43,476 bases of DNA from an uncultured Gammaproteobacteria bacterium (GTDB lineage Bacteria > Pseudomonadota > Gammaproteobacteria > PS1 > Pseudothioglobaceae). The position numbers and the translations under genes were made by a program. The stretch covers positions 1 through 43,476 of the forward strand of contig CAJXOB010000008.1 in the NCBI GenBank assembly GCA_913057955.1, written 5' to 3'. Positions 34,759-42,731 of the stretch are shown here, piece after piece. Below the pieces are notes generated by a model. It was not told where the DNA came from. It did no database searches and was given only the letters and a program-made list of their open reading frames with translations. Each line of letters begins with the position of its first letter. Position 1 is the stretch's first letter.

Positions 34759-35943
34759 TTAATGTGTTGTATCATTAATGTCATATTTGAGACTCCAAAT
34801 GATTAGTCCAGCAAAAATGGATAAAATAAATGCAAAAAGTAATGATGAATTGTAGTTATTATATTGATCAAATAACCAGCCAGCAAGGGAAGGCGATACT
34901 AAGCCCGCAATCCCCCATGCAGTAAAAATTCTTCCATAGGCCCAGGCTGAGTAATCAGGTCCGAATATGTGATTCACTAAGGTTGGATAAATTGCAATTA
35001 AGGCGCCATAAAGAGAAGCGATAAGAGTCAAAAATATTAACATGAGATGAATGCTTGTAACTGTTGAAAGGCTTAATAGAGCGAGAGAGCTTATAGCTAA
35101 AATTACTACAATCGGGCGCTTGCAACCAAATCGATCTGCAAGCCAACCCGCATATATACCCGCAATTCCGCTTCCAAGAGCCATCAAGGAAATAGCAGTT
35201 ATTGCAATTTCAGATGACCCTCCTGATGCTTTAATAATAGGCACTGCATGACCTATTGTCATAAGGCCAGCAAAAACGCCAAGAAAAAAAGCCAACCATA
35301 GCTTAATAATTTTTCCTTTAACTCTGCGATCTTTGCTAATGGATTTGGTCTTTGCGGTTAAGTCTTTCTGTGCTAATCGAAAAAGAATTAAGCTAATAAT
35401 AATAATATTTGATAGTGTTAAAACGCCGATCATATAGCCAAAATTAAAGCCAAAATAACTAATGAGCAGTGGGTAAAGCATCGAGAATATAACAGCACCG
35501 AACGCATAGGATGCTGACACAGCGCCAAGCACCAAGCCAAGCTTTTGACTTGAGGTTACAGAGGATGCTGCATAAAGTGAAAATCCATATCCCAGGCCAC
35601 TTGCAAACCCAAAGCAAAAGCCATAGCCGACTACCCATCCAATCCAACTGCCTGAATTTGATATAAGGACACCAATTAAGGGCAATATTGCTATTAAAAC
35701 GATGATGAATGATGGAGACAGCTTACGATACAGGGTGGATCCAAAAAATACAGCAACTGTGACGCTTATTAGTCCAGTTGAATAGATAAGACTTGACGCC
35801 ATTCTTCCTGCGTTGATTTGCAGCTCAATGCTCTCTATTAAAGTACTAAATGCATGAATAGTGCCCATACAAAAAGTAATCAATAGGCACGAAATGATAA
35901 CTAAGGATTGTTTGTTCTTCTCTGAAGGGGCGCGTATTTTCAT
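34759..35943 (-). CDS. Major facilitator transporter, OFA (oxalate/formate antiporter-like) family
   Basis: This 394-residue membrane protein has about twelve hydrophobic helices. The Gly-rich YGFCFGFASGLGYGF in helix 4-5 and the AGWLADRFGCKRPIV loop between helices 8 and 9 are typical of the OFA group, which carries monocarboxylates and dicarboxylates. The substrate is not evident. It follows the importer's second permease by 49 bases without a terminator, so it may be expressed from the same long message. Confidence 0.8.
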   Translation of the reverse strand: MKIRAPSEKNKQSLVIISCLLITFCMGTIHAFSTLIESIELQINAGRMASSLIYSTGLISVTVAVFFGSTLYRKLSPSFIIVLIAILPLIGVLISNSGSWIGWVVGYGFCFGFASGLGYGFSLYAASSVTSSQKLGLVLGAVSASYAFGAVIFSMLYPLLISYFGFNFGYMIGVLTLSNIIIISLILFRLAQKDLTAKTKSISKDRRVKGKIIKLWLAFFLGVFAGLMTIGHAVPIIKASGGSSEIAITAISLMALGSGIAGIYAGWLADRFGCKRPIVVILAISSLALLSLSTVTSIHLMLIFLTLIASLYGALIAIYPTLVNHIFGPDYSAWAYGRIFTAWGIAGLVSPSLAGWLFDQYNNYNSSLLFAFILSIFAGLIIWSLKYDINDTTH

Positions 35944-35992
35944 TAATGAGACTATACATTAAGAATCAATAATGTGATAAAAATTAAAAGCT

Positions 35993-36898
35993 TTAGTGAG
36001 GAGTTATGCCTCGAATCTTTTCAGATCGACGACGCAGCAATTCAAGCGTGGAAAGTAATACAATCGAGAAAATTACAAGAATAGTGGCAGCAGCAAGAAT
36101 CGTTGGACTTATCTCGTTGCGAATTCCAGACCACATCTGCCTTGGCAGCGTGTACTGATCAGGGCCGCCAACAAAGAGAACAATAACCACCTCGTCAAAT
36201 GAGGTAATAAATGCAAATAGGCCACCTGCAATAACCCCTGGCGCAATTAGTGGCGCTTGAACTTTGAAAAAATTCCTTAATGGTGTTCCGCCTAAACTTG
36301 AAGCAGCGCGGAGCAGGTTATTATCAAACCCAGATAGAGAAGCGGTAACCGTTATTACAACGAAGGGTATCCCTAAAATAGTATGGGCAATAATAAGGCC
36401 TGGTAAGGTTGCAACAAGGTTTACCTTCGCAAAAAAGAAAAACATTCCAGCAGCAGTGATGATAAGCGGGACAATCATTGGAGAAATCATGAGCGCCATT
36501 ATTAAACGGTTAAACGGCATGTGTCGATTGGACAGTCCAAGTGCAGCGAGCGTGCCTAAGACACTTGCAAAGAAAGTTGCAAAAATTGCAATGATAGCAC
36601 TATTTTTAAAGCCAATCATCCACCTGTCTGTACAGACCGTTGTTCCTGAATTGGCAGTACAAATTCCAAATAGTTCTTTGTACCAGCGAGTTCCATAACC
36701 ATCAAAGTTAAAGGACCAGGTCTCAAAGCTAAAAAATTTCATTTCCGGTGTAAACTGAAGGAAAACTGAATTGTTAAAGGACAGTGGAATAACAACAATC
36801 AGCGGGGCTACTAAGAAAAACAATACAAGACCGCAAAACACTCTATACGTATAGTGCCATAATTTTTGTCGAGGTGTTGTGTAGGTAGGAAATTTCAT
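35993..36898 (-). CDS. potC: ABC importer permease, PotC-like
   Basis: This 301-residue inner-membrane subunit has six helices with the cytoplasmic EAA-like loop LLRAASSLGGTPLRNFFKVQAPLIAPG near residue 195-220, and the C-terminal SFDEVVIVLFVGG typical of PotC. The first periplasmic loop is longer than usual and carries Cys80 and Cys89 (GICTANSGTTVC). Its start shares one base with the upstream permease stop. The symbol reflects family similarity; the real solute may be a polyamine, an amino-acid derivative or another cation. Confidence 0.82.
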   Translation of the reverse strand: MKFPTYTTPRQKLWHYTYRVFCGLVLFFLVAPLIVVIPLSFNNSVFLQFTPEMKFFSFETWSFNFDGYGTRWYKELFGICTANSGTTVCTDRWMIGFKNSAIIAIFATFFASVLGTLAALGLSNRHMPFNRLIMALMISPMIVPLIITAAGMFFFFAKVNLVATLPGLIIAHTILGIPFVVITVTASLSGFDNNLLRAASSLGGTPLRNFFKVQAPLIAPGVIAGGLFAFITSFDEVVIVLFVGGPDQYTLPRQMWSGIRNEISPTILAAATILVIFSIVLLSTLELLRRRSEKIRGITPH

Positions 36899-38295
36899 TA
36901 CGAACCCATTTTTAAATTGTCAAGGCCAATCAGTCTGTCGTATGCCCAATACAGAGCCAAAACTGCAACTAGAAGAAGTGCTCCCATAGCAGAAGCAAGG
37001 CCCCAATTCAATGTTCTTTGCATTTCACGGGCAACAAAGTTACCAATCATTATTCCATCTTTTCCGCCAACAAGTTCGGGCGTGATGTAGTAACCAATCG
37101 CTACAATAAATACTAATATACAGCCTGCACCGATACCTGGTACGGATTGCGGCATGTATACGCGGATAAAGGCCCACGTTGGTGTAGCCCCAAGATTCTG
37201 CGCCGCCTTCATATAGCTTGGGGGTATTCCCTTCATGACGCTATAGATTGGCAAAATCATAAATGGCAGAAGTACCTGCGTCATTACAATAATGGTTCCA
37301 GTAAAGTTGTACATCATCGGTATTCGATCTTCATCACTAAAGCAAAGATCAATATTGGTAGCACCAAAAAATGGCAGATTCACCATCCCCTCAAAGCAAG
37401 GAAGAATGTTTATTAAGGTGTCATTCACGACACCATTTTGCTGAAGCATAATCATCCAAGCAACAATTCTTACTAAGAGTGATGTCCAAAAAGGCATCAA
37501 CACACAGATCATTAATAGGTTTGAGGTTCTCATTGGAAGCGTTGCAAGTAAATATGCGACTGGGTAGGCGAGCAGTAAACAAAAAAGTGTCACCATTAAA
37601 CTTACTTTGAGAGTTCTAACCCAAATCGTCTTGTAAATTCTTAAATACTCTGCCTTCTGAACAATATTTTTATTGGCATCATACTTTAGGTCGACAGCAT
37701 TGAGATAATAGCCCATTGTGTAGGGGTCTTTCATTGCCCCTAATGACTGCCAGAATTCAACCTTGCCCCAACGTTTATCTCTTTTAATCATCTTCTCTTT
37801 GTAGGGCGCCTCCCACTTAAAAGGTTTAACTGCTTCCTTTGATTTTTTATCAACCTTTAGAGCTTCTTTAACTGTTTTATTTATTAAACTTTTCCAGCCA
37901 GAGAACTCATAAGTCATTCGAGTGCCAGATCTACCAAGTAAGTTCTTACCAATAACATTGCCTTCACTGTCTTTGATTTTTATGGTGACTCTAATATCGT
38001 TGATAACTGCGGCAAACATTTCTTCACTAGGGAGCTGGGATTTATCTTCCCATTCTTCGTACTGAGCAAATGTCTGTGGGAATGCTTCATTAATTTTGAT
38101 GTCATCAATACTTCTTGATAGAAGCGAGCCTATAGGCGCCACAAACATAAATAATAAGAATGATAGTGGTGCTAGAATTAATAGAAAAGAGCGAATTTTT
38201 GTTCTTCGTAAAGATTTTCGCAAGCTCTCTTTAAGAGGGACGCCATCGTTTGTTAATAATGGCTCTTTAGAATTTGTTATCGAAGTATCACTCAT
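36898..38295 (-). CDS. potB: ABC importer permease, PotB-like, with a large periplasmic insert
   Basis: This 465-residue subunit is far longer than E. coli PotB (about 275-285). Helix 1 (about 36-58) is followed by roughly 165 residues of charged sequence (59-226) before helix 2, then the normal core with the EAA loop at about 361-383 (YMKAAQNLGATPTWAF). By the inside rule the insert is periplasmic. A second periplasmic loop has Cys300 and Cys318. It sits behind a terminator-like hairpin that separates it from the binding-protein gene, and is coupled to potC by a one-base overlap. Confidence 0.82.
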   Translation of the reverse strand: MSDTSITNSKEPLLTNDGVPLKESLRKSLRRTKIRSFLLILAPLSFLLFMFVAPIGSLLSRSIDDIKINEAFPQTFAQYEEWEDKSQLPSEEMFAAVINDIRVTIKIKDSEGNVIGKNLLGRSGTRMTYEFSGWKSLINKTVKEALKVDKKSKEAVKPFKWEAPYKEKMIKRDKRWGKVEFWQSLGAMKDPYTMGYYLNAVDLKYDANKNIVQKAEYLRIYKTIWVRTLKVSLMVTLFCLLLAYPVAYLLATLPMRTSNLLMICVLMPFWTSLLVRIVAWMIMLQQNGVVNDTLINILPCFEGMVNLPFFGATNIDLCFSDEDRIPMMYNFTGTIIVMTQVLLPFMILPIYSVMKGIPPSYMKAAQNLGATPTWAFIRVYMPQSVPGIGAGCILVFIVAIGYYITPELVGGKDGIMIGNFVAREMQRTLNWGLASAMGALLLVAVLALYWAYDRLIGLDNLKMGS

Positions 38296-38341
38296 AAAAT
38301 ATTCATTAAATCTATAACTTGTTTATTAGTTTTTAAAAAAT

Positions 38342-38372
38342 AAAAAACAGGTCGGTAAGAATACCGACCTGT
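38342..38372 (-). terminator. Terminator-like hairpin between the binding-protein and permease genes
   Basis: An 11-bp perfect stem (ACAGGTCGGTA with TACCGACCTGT), 4-base loop and following T-run on the minus strand. It stands inside the importer operon, 43 bases after the binding-protein stop and 46 bases before the permease start, so it is likely a partial terminator or mRNA 3' stabiliser. Confidence 0.88.
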
Positions 38373-38415
38373 CTTATTAAACGAGATTAATTAAACTCGT
38401 TTGTTGGCCAGCTAA

Positions 38416-39501
38416 TTACTTAGCCATCCAAGCTGCATAACGGTCATTTATTGCTTGACCACTATCTGCCCAGAAATCAGGATTGGCCATAATGCCACCT
38501 TTCATATGCTCTTCAGTATTCGGCATATGTTCCATGATTGCTACACCAGTATTAAACCATGGCTCGCCTGCTTGCATAATATCAAGACCAGATGAACGCA
38601 TAGGACCATAGTTAATCCATTTAGCTTGATCTGCTTGCGCCTGAGAGCTAGAAGCATGAACTAAGAAGTGCATAGCTTCAGCACGGTTTGGAGCGCCCTT
38701 AACAAGGACTAACCATTCCTCTTCAAGAACTTGTCCATCCCATACAGTAACGTAGTCAGCGCCATCATTTAGAACAGCACCACCGATACGGCCGTTATAA
38801 GCTAGTGACATAGAAACCTCACCAGAATTAACTAGATCAAGTGGCTTTGAACCTGCAGACCAAAATACGACGTGATCTTTGATTGTGTCAAGTTTCGCAA
38901 AAGCACGATCTTGTCCTGCTTGAGTACCTAATACATCATAGATGTCATCAATAGCAACACCGTCAGCATACAATGCCATCTCTGTTATAGCACTAGCCCA
39001 AGTGTGAATACCACGCTTGCCTGGGAATTTTTCTACGTCAAAGAAGTCTTGAATAGTTGATGGTTGATCACCTGAGAAAGTATCAGCATGATGGAAAGGT
39101 ACGTATGACCACCAAATTTGCGGAACTACGCAGTCATTTGGAACCGGCACCATAGTGTCGTCATCCATTGCTACGCCATTAGGTGAAGGTAGGAACATGC
39201 TGCGATCTAGCTCTTCGAAAAGACCTTCATCACAACCAATACGAGCATCCGATGCTAGTACGTCAACGATATCCCACTGAACACTTCCAGATTCAACTTG
39301 AGCACGAACCTCACCCAAACCACCGTTGTAACTAATCATATTTACATCTCCACTTGAGTAAGTGTCAACGTAAGCTTTTTGTTGTGAAGCTGAATAGCCA
39401 CCACCCCAAGAAACCATAGTTACTTCTGCTTGTACTGCACCAGCCAACATCGCTGTTGAGATAGCACCGGCAACCAGAGTTTTTGTTATTACATTTTTCA
39501 T
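38416..39501 (-). CDS. potD: Periplasmic substrate-binding protein of the importer, PotD-like
   Basis: This 361-residue protein begins with a signal peptide (MKNVITKTLV through AVQA, cleavage near residue 25). The mature part follows the PotD/PotF fold: VTMVSWGGGYSASQ, SGSVQWDIVDV, the ligand-contact region FPGKRGIHTWA, SLAYNGRIGG and GPMRSSGLD. Cys90 and Cys124 probably form a disulfide, as in related binding proteins of alphaproteobacteria. The acidic polyamine-binding residues of true PotD cannot be confirmed by eye, so the ligand is open. It follows the ATPase gene by 28 bases. Confidence 0.84.
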   Translation of the reverse strand: MKNVITKTLVAGAISTAMLAGAVQAEVTMVSWGGGYSASQQKAYVDTYSSGDVNMISYNGGLGEVRAQVESGSVQWDIVDVLASDARIGCDEGLFEELDRSMFLPSPNGVAMDDDTMVPVPNDCVVPQIWWSYVPFHHADTFSGDQPSTIQDFFDVEKFPGKRGIHTWASAITEMALYADGVAIDDIYDVLGTQAGQDRAFAKLDTIKDHVVFWSAGSKPLDLVNSGEVSMSLAYNGRIGGAVLNDGADYVTVWDGQVLEEEWLVLVKGAPNRAEAMHFLVHASSSQAQADQAKWINYGPMRSSGLDIMQAGEPWFNTGVAIMEHMPNTEEHMKGGIMANPDFWADSGQAINDRYAAWMAK

Positions 39502-39529
39502 ATATTTCTCCTAAAGTTAAGTCCAGTCT

Positions 39530-40618
39530 CTAACCATCTAGAGCCAGACAATCTTCCGACATCCAACCAATATCAACTTGTTTGCCTTTTTTAAGGTCAA
39601 CATTATCGATTGAATTAGGAATTTTGACGATAAAATCGTCGTGTCCACACACACTAAAGCGCGTGCGAATATGGTCGCCATGATAGATGAGTTCCTCTAC
39701 CTTGGCTGAATACGTGTTTGGCGTTTTTCCTTTTTTTGGTGCAACCATTATCCGCTCTGGTCTTAATGATAACGTGGCGCGATCTCCAACCTTGCCAACA
39801 TTAACCTTAGTGGCAACAACGATATCTCCAGAGTCTGTTTTTACTGTGACTATATTGCCTTTCATGGCCTCAACGGTACCCATAAGGCGATTATTTTCAC
39901 CAATGAAGTTTGCAACAAATGAATTTTCAGGCTTTTCATAAAGGTCTTCCGGAGAGGAACATTGAAGAACCACGCCATCATTAAAAACAGCAATTCGGTT
40001 TGACATTGTTAGTGCTTCAGTTTGGTCATGCGTTACGTAGACGACAGTTAATCCAAGGCTCTCATGAAGGTGCTTAATTTCATACTGCATCTGCTCTCTT
40101 AGGTTTTTATCAAGCGCACCTAAAGGTTCATCCATTAAAACTAAATCAGGATCAAATACAAGAGATCTCGCTACAGCAACTCGCTGCTGCTGGCCGCCCG
40201 ATAGTTGCATTGGGCGTCTTTGACCAAATTCACCCAGCTGGACCATATCAAGAGCGCGATTAACTTTTGCTTCTCTTTCAGCTTTGCCAAATTTGCGAAC
40301 TTCAAGAGGAAATGCTAAATTTTCAGCAACTGTCATGTGCGGGAAGAGGGCATAGTTTTGAAATACCATTCCAATGCCTCGTTTATGAGGAGGTACATTA
40401 TTGATTGGTTTCCCTTTTAAATAGATTGTACCATTTGTTGTTGGCTCAAAACCAGCGAGCATCATTAGGCAGGTTGTTTTTCCAGAGCCAGATGGCCCCA
40501 GCATTGTGACGAACTCTCCAGGCGCGACGTCTAAGTTGAAATCTTTAACAACAAGTATTTCACCATCATAACTTTTTTGTACGTTTTCAAACTTTACTAG
40601 CGGCTCTGTTTTACTCAT
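39530..40618 (-). CDS. potA: ABC importer ATPase, PotA-like
   Basis: This 362-residue ATPase has Walker A GPSGSGKTT, the Q-loop VFQNYALFPHMTV, signature LSGGQQQRVAVARSL, Walker B LVLMDEPLGALD and the H-loop VYVTHDQTEAL, followed by a C-terminal TOBE regulatory domain (RPERIMVAPK onward). This order is that of PotA and other CUT1-like ATPases. It is the first gene of the four-gene importer unit (ATPase, binding protein, two permeases). Confidence 0.9.
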   Translation of the reverse strand: MSKTEPLVKFENVQKSYDGEILVVKDFNLDVAPGEFVTMLGPSGSGKTTCLMMLAGFEPTTNGTIYLKGKPINNVPPHKRGIGMVFQNYALFPHMTVAENLAFPLEVRKFGKAEREAKVNRALDMVQLGEFGQRRPMQLSGGQQQRVAVARSLVFDPDLVLMDEPLGALDKNLREQMQYEIKHLHESLGLTVVYVTHDQTEALTMSNRIAVFNDGVVLQCSSPEDLYEKPENSFVANFIGENNRLMGTVEAMKGNIVTVKTDSGDIVVATKVNVGKVGDRATLSLRPERIMVAPKKGKTPNTYSAKVEELIYHGDHIRTRFSVCGHDDFIVKIPNSIDNVDLKKGKQVDIGWMSEDCLALDG

Positions 40619-40956
40619 AAATAAACACTTTTTTTAAAAAATAAAAAAACCTAAAGACGGCTTTCACCATCTATTTGAGTTGCTAAATAATTAAATTATA
40701 TTACACTTAAAGACTTTATTTAATTACCTTTTAAGAGGCTTTGGGCAAAGGTTAAACTAATACTAATTTATTTAAAACTTATATAACTTAAACGAAATAT
40801 ACCATATAGGCTTAAGTGAGTGTTTCTAATATTGGTACAAATCATATTATCAAGATTTTCGCGTATTTCATTTATTTAGCGTAATTATTATATTGATGAA
40901 ATTTCAAGAGCCAAAAAAAGGGCAGCTTATCGCTGCCCTTTTCAAGAAGATGTTTA
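40619..40956. other. 338-base intergenic stretch between the purine permease and the importer
   Basis: It holds the permease terminator (40917-40941) at one end. The remainder is very AT-rich with no open frame I can support, and should contain the promoter of the importer unit on the minus strand. TTGATA near 40851-40856 with an imperfect -10 is the only candidate I noted, and it is weak. No riboswitch-like fold was recognised. Confidence 0.6.
40913..40941 (-). terminator. Rho-independent terminator after the purine permease
   Basis: Minus strand AAAGGGCAGC and GCTGCCCTTT form a 10-bp stem with a 5-base loop (40917-40941) followed by a run of T, 15 bases beyond the stop. Confidence 0.93.
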
Positions 40957-42345
40957 CTAGTCTTCTACTTTTTCACCCATAAGAGCCGTCATAATTAGAA
41001 CAGTTATACCACCAGTGGTGATTGCTGAACTAAAGATACTACCCAGAAGCTTACCAAATGTTCCGCCTACATTGCTTACGAGAGCACCCGCAAATTGAGG
41101 AACTAGCAGCACACCAAAGCCCATTCCAAAAGAAACGGCTAATATAAGCATATTACGACGGTTCATGTTTACTTTTGAAAGGATTTTAACTCCAGCAACA
41201 GCAACCGTGCCAAACATTACAATCGTAGCGCCACCTAAAACAGAAGCTGGTAGTGCCCTAAGGATTGATCCTACATGAGGGAATAAGCCCATAATAACAA
41301 GGATTATTCCAATCCAAACACCCACGTGCCTACTTGCAATACCTGTTAACTGAATCACGCCGTTGTTTTGGCTAAACGTTGTATTCGGGAATGTGTTAAA
41401 AACAGCAGCAATTGCTGAGTTAACGCCGTCACCTAGAACACCATTTTTGATTCGAGTTAAGTAGCCTTCACCCTTAATCTCTTGTTTTGATATCATGCAG
41501 TTCGCGGTAATATCACCAGAAGATTCTATTGTGGTAATTATGTAAATTAATGCAATAGGTATAAAGGCAATAATATCAAAATCAAAGCCATATTTAAATG
41601 GGATAGGAATACTTATAACCTGCTGAACAGCAAACAACGAGCCAAAACTAATCTTGCCCATGACCGCAGCAAGAACAAATCCAATAACTAATCCAATAAC
41701 AATTGATGATAACCGAATCCATTGATTGCTAGAGCGATTCAATATAATGATTGAAATCATTACGATGAATCCTAGTGCAAGGTTCTGTAAAGAGCCCCAA
41801 AATTCTGGTTTATTATCTAGAAGCCACTGCCCACCACCAAGGTCCGTTAAGCCTACCTTAATAAGACTAATACCAATAATAGTAATGACTGTCCCCGTTA
41901 CAATTGGAGTGATTAGTTTTCTTAGCTGCGGTAAAAACTGACTTAAGCCAATCTCTATAAATGCTCCTAAGAAACACACACCCATTATCATTGCAAGAAT
42001 TTCATCTGGTCCGCCGCCTTGAGCTTTTGCAAGAAAGCCAGCTGCAAGAACAGAGCTAAGAAACGCAAAACTTGTTCCTTGAACACAGATCATTCCAGCG
42101 CCAATATTCATTGGTTTTTTTGCTTGAATAATTGTTCCAACGCCTGATACCATAAGCGCCATACTTATAAGGTAAGGTATTTCTTCACCTAGTCCAAGTG
42201 CGCAACCTATTACCACGGTCGGGGTTATAACGCCAACAAAACTCTCGCGCACGTGTTGAAGTGCTGCGAAGAATTTTTCAGCGGCTGGCGGATTCGCCTC
42301 TAGCTCATATATTAGCTCTGATTCGTGAATCTCTCCTTCACTCAT
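40957..42345 (-). CDS. Nucleobase:cation symporter-2 permease (xanthine/uric acid type, XanQ-like)
   Basis: This 462-residue membrane protein has about fourteen hydrophobic segments. Diagnostic NCS2 motifs are IIQAKKP, GMICVQGTSFAF, the proton/substrate glutamate Glu274 in TTIESSGDITANC, and NTFPNTTFSQNNGVIQLTG with Gln326 and Asn327. The Q-N-N-G pattern points to purines (xanthine or urate) rather than uracil. It is flanked by its own promoter and terminator, so it is a single-gene unit. Purine salvage or use of dissolved xanthine as a nitrogen source are both plausible; no catabolic genes adjoin. Confidence 0.9.
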   Translation of the reverse strand: MSEGEIHESELIYELEANPPAAEKFFAALQHVRESFVGVITPTVVIGCALGLGEEIPYLISMALMVSGVGTIIQAKKPMNIGAGMICVQGTSFAFLSSVLAAGFLAKAQGGGPDEILAMIMGVCFLGAFIEIGLSQFLPQLRKLITPIVTGTVITIIGISLIKVGLTDLGGGQWLLDNKPEFWGSLQNLALGFIVMISIIILNRSSNQWIRLSSIVIGLVIGFVLAAVMGKISFGSLFAVQQVISIPIPFKYGFDFDIIAFIPIALIYIITTIESSGDITANCMISKQEIKGEGYLTRIKNGVLGDGVNSAIAAVFNTFPNTTFSQNNGVIQLTGIASRHVGVWIGIILVIMGLFPHVGSILRALPASVLGGATIVMFGTVAVAGVKILSKVNMNRRNMLILAVSFGMGFGVLLVPQFAGALVSNVGGTFGKLLGSIFSSAITTGGITVLIMTALMGEKVED

Positions 42346-42407
42346 AACTATTCTCCTTTTTTGTGTGATTAATGTATTTATTTTATAAAATTACCTTAGT
42401 TAGCGAG

Positions 42408-42436
42408 ATCATAATGAAGTCGCTTTCAATTGCCAA
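42408..42436 (-). promoter_or_regulatory. Promoter of the purine permease
   Basis: On the minus strand TTGGCA (42431-42436), 17 bases, TATGAT (42408-42413). The predicted start is near 42401, leaving a leader of about 55 bases. The upstream copy TTGACA is better as a -35 but has no matching -10. Confidence 0.6.
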
Positions 42437-42454
42437 CAATAATTGTCAACAATT
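42428..42454. promoter_or_regulatory. Tandem 13-base operator-like repeats over the permease -35
   Basis: AATTGCCAACAAT (42428-42440) and AATTGTCAACAAT (42441-42453) are direct repeats with one difference. Each is also nearly palindromic (AATTGT-CA-ACAATT; ATTG-CCAA-CAAT). They cover and extend upstream of the -35 box, as expected for a repressor or activator site. The binding protein is not known. Confidence 0.5.
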
Positions 42455-42559
42455 ATAATATTACCACTAAATAATATTATTTATAGCTAAATTTGATCTA
42501 CTAAAAAAAATCTTCTGGAGATAACATGTTTGGGAGAAAATTTAGTAGAATTGAGAAGA

Positions 42560-42647
42560 TGGTGCCCGGAGCCGGAATCGAACCGGCACGCCCGTTAAAG
42601 GCGCAGGATTTTAAGTCCTGTGTGTCTACCAATTTCACCATCCGGGC
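42560..42647 (-). tRNA. tRNA-Leu, anticodon UAA
   Basis: The minus strand gives an 88-base tRNA starting GCCCGGATGGTGAAATTGG and ending in an encoded CCA. The acceptor stem GCCCGGA pairs with TCCGGGC, the anticodon loop CTTAAAA carries TAA at the centre, there is a long variable arm as in leucine tRNAs, and the T-arm is GCCGGTTCGATTCCGGC. It reads UUA and UUG codons. It is a lone tRNA gene, with no integrase or att-like repeat beside it. Confidence 0.97.
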
Positions 42648-42731
42648 GAAGAGGGATGAAGAACGAGAAATTATATACTATCGATAATATTTTTTTTACC
42701 AATTACTCATTAAGAAAAAGCTAAAGAATTA

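Noticed and set aside
42560-42731. tRNA-Leu as a possible integration site for a mobile element
   Set aside because: No integrase, no repeated tRNA 3' end and no foreign-looking genes on either side within the window.
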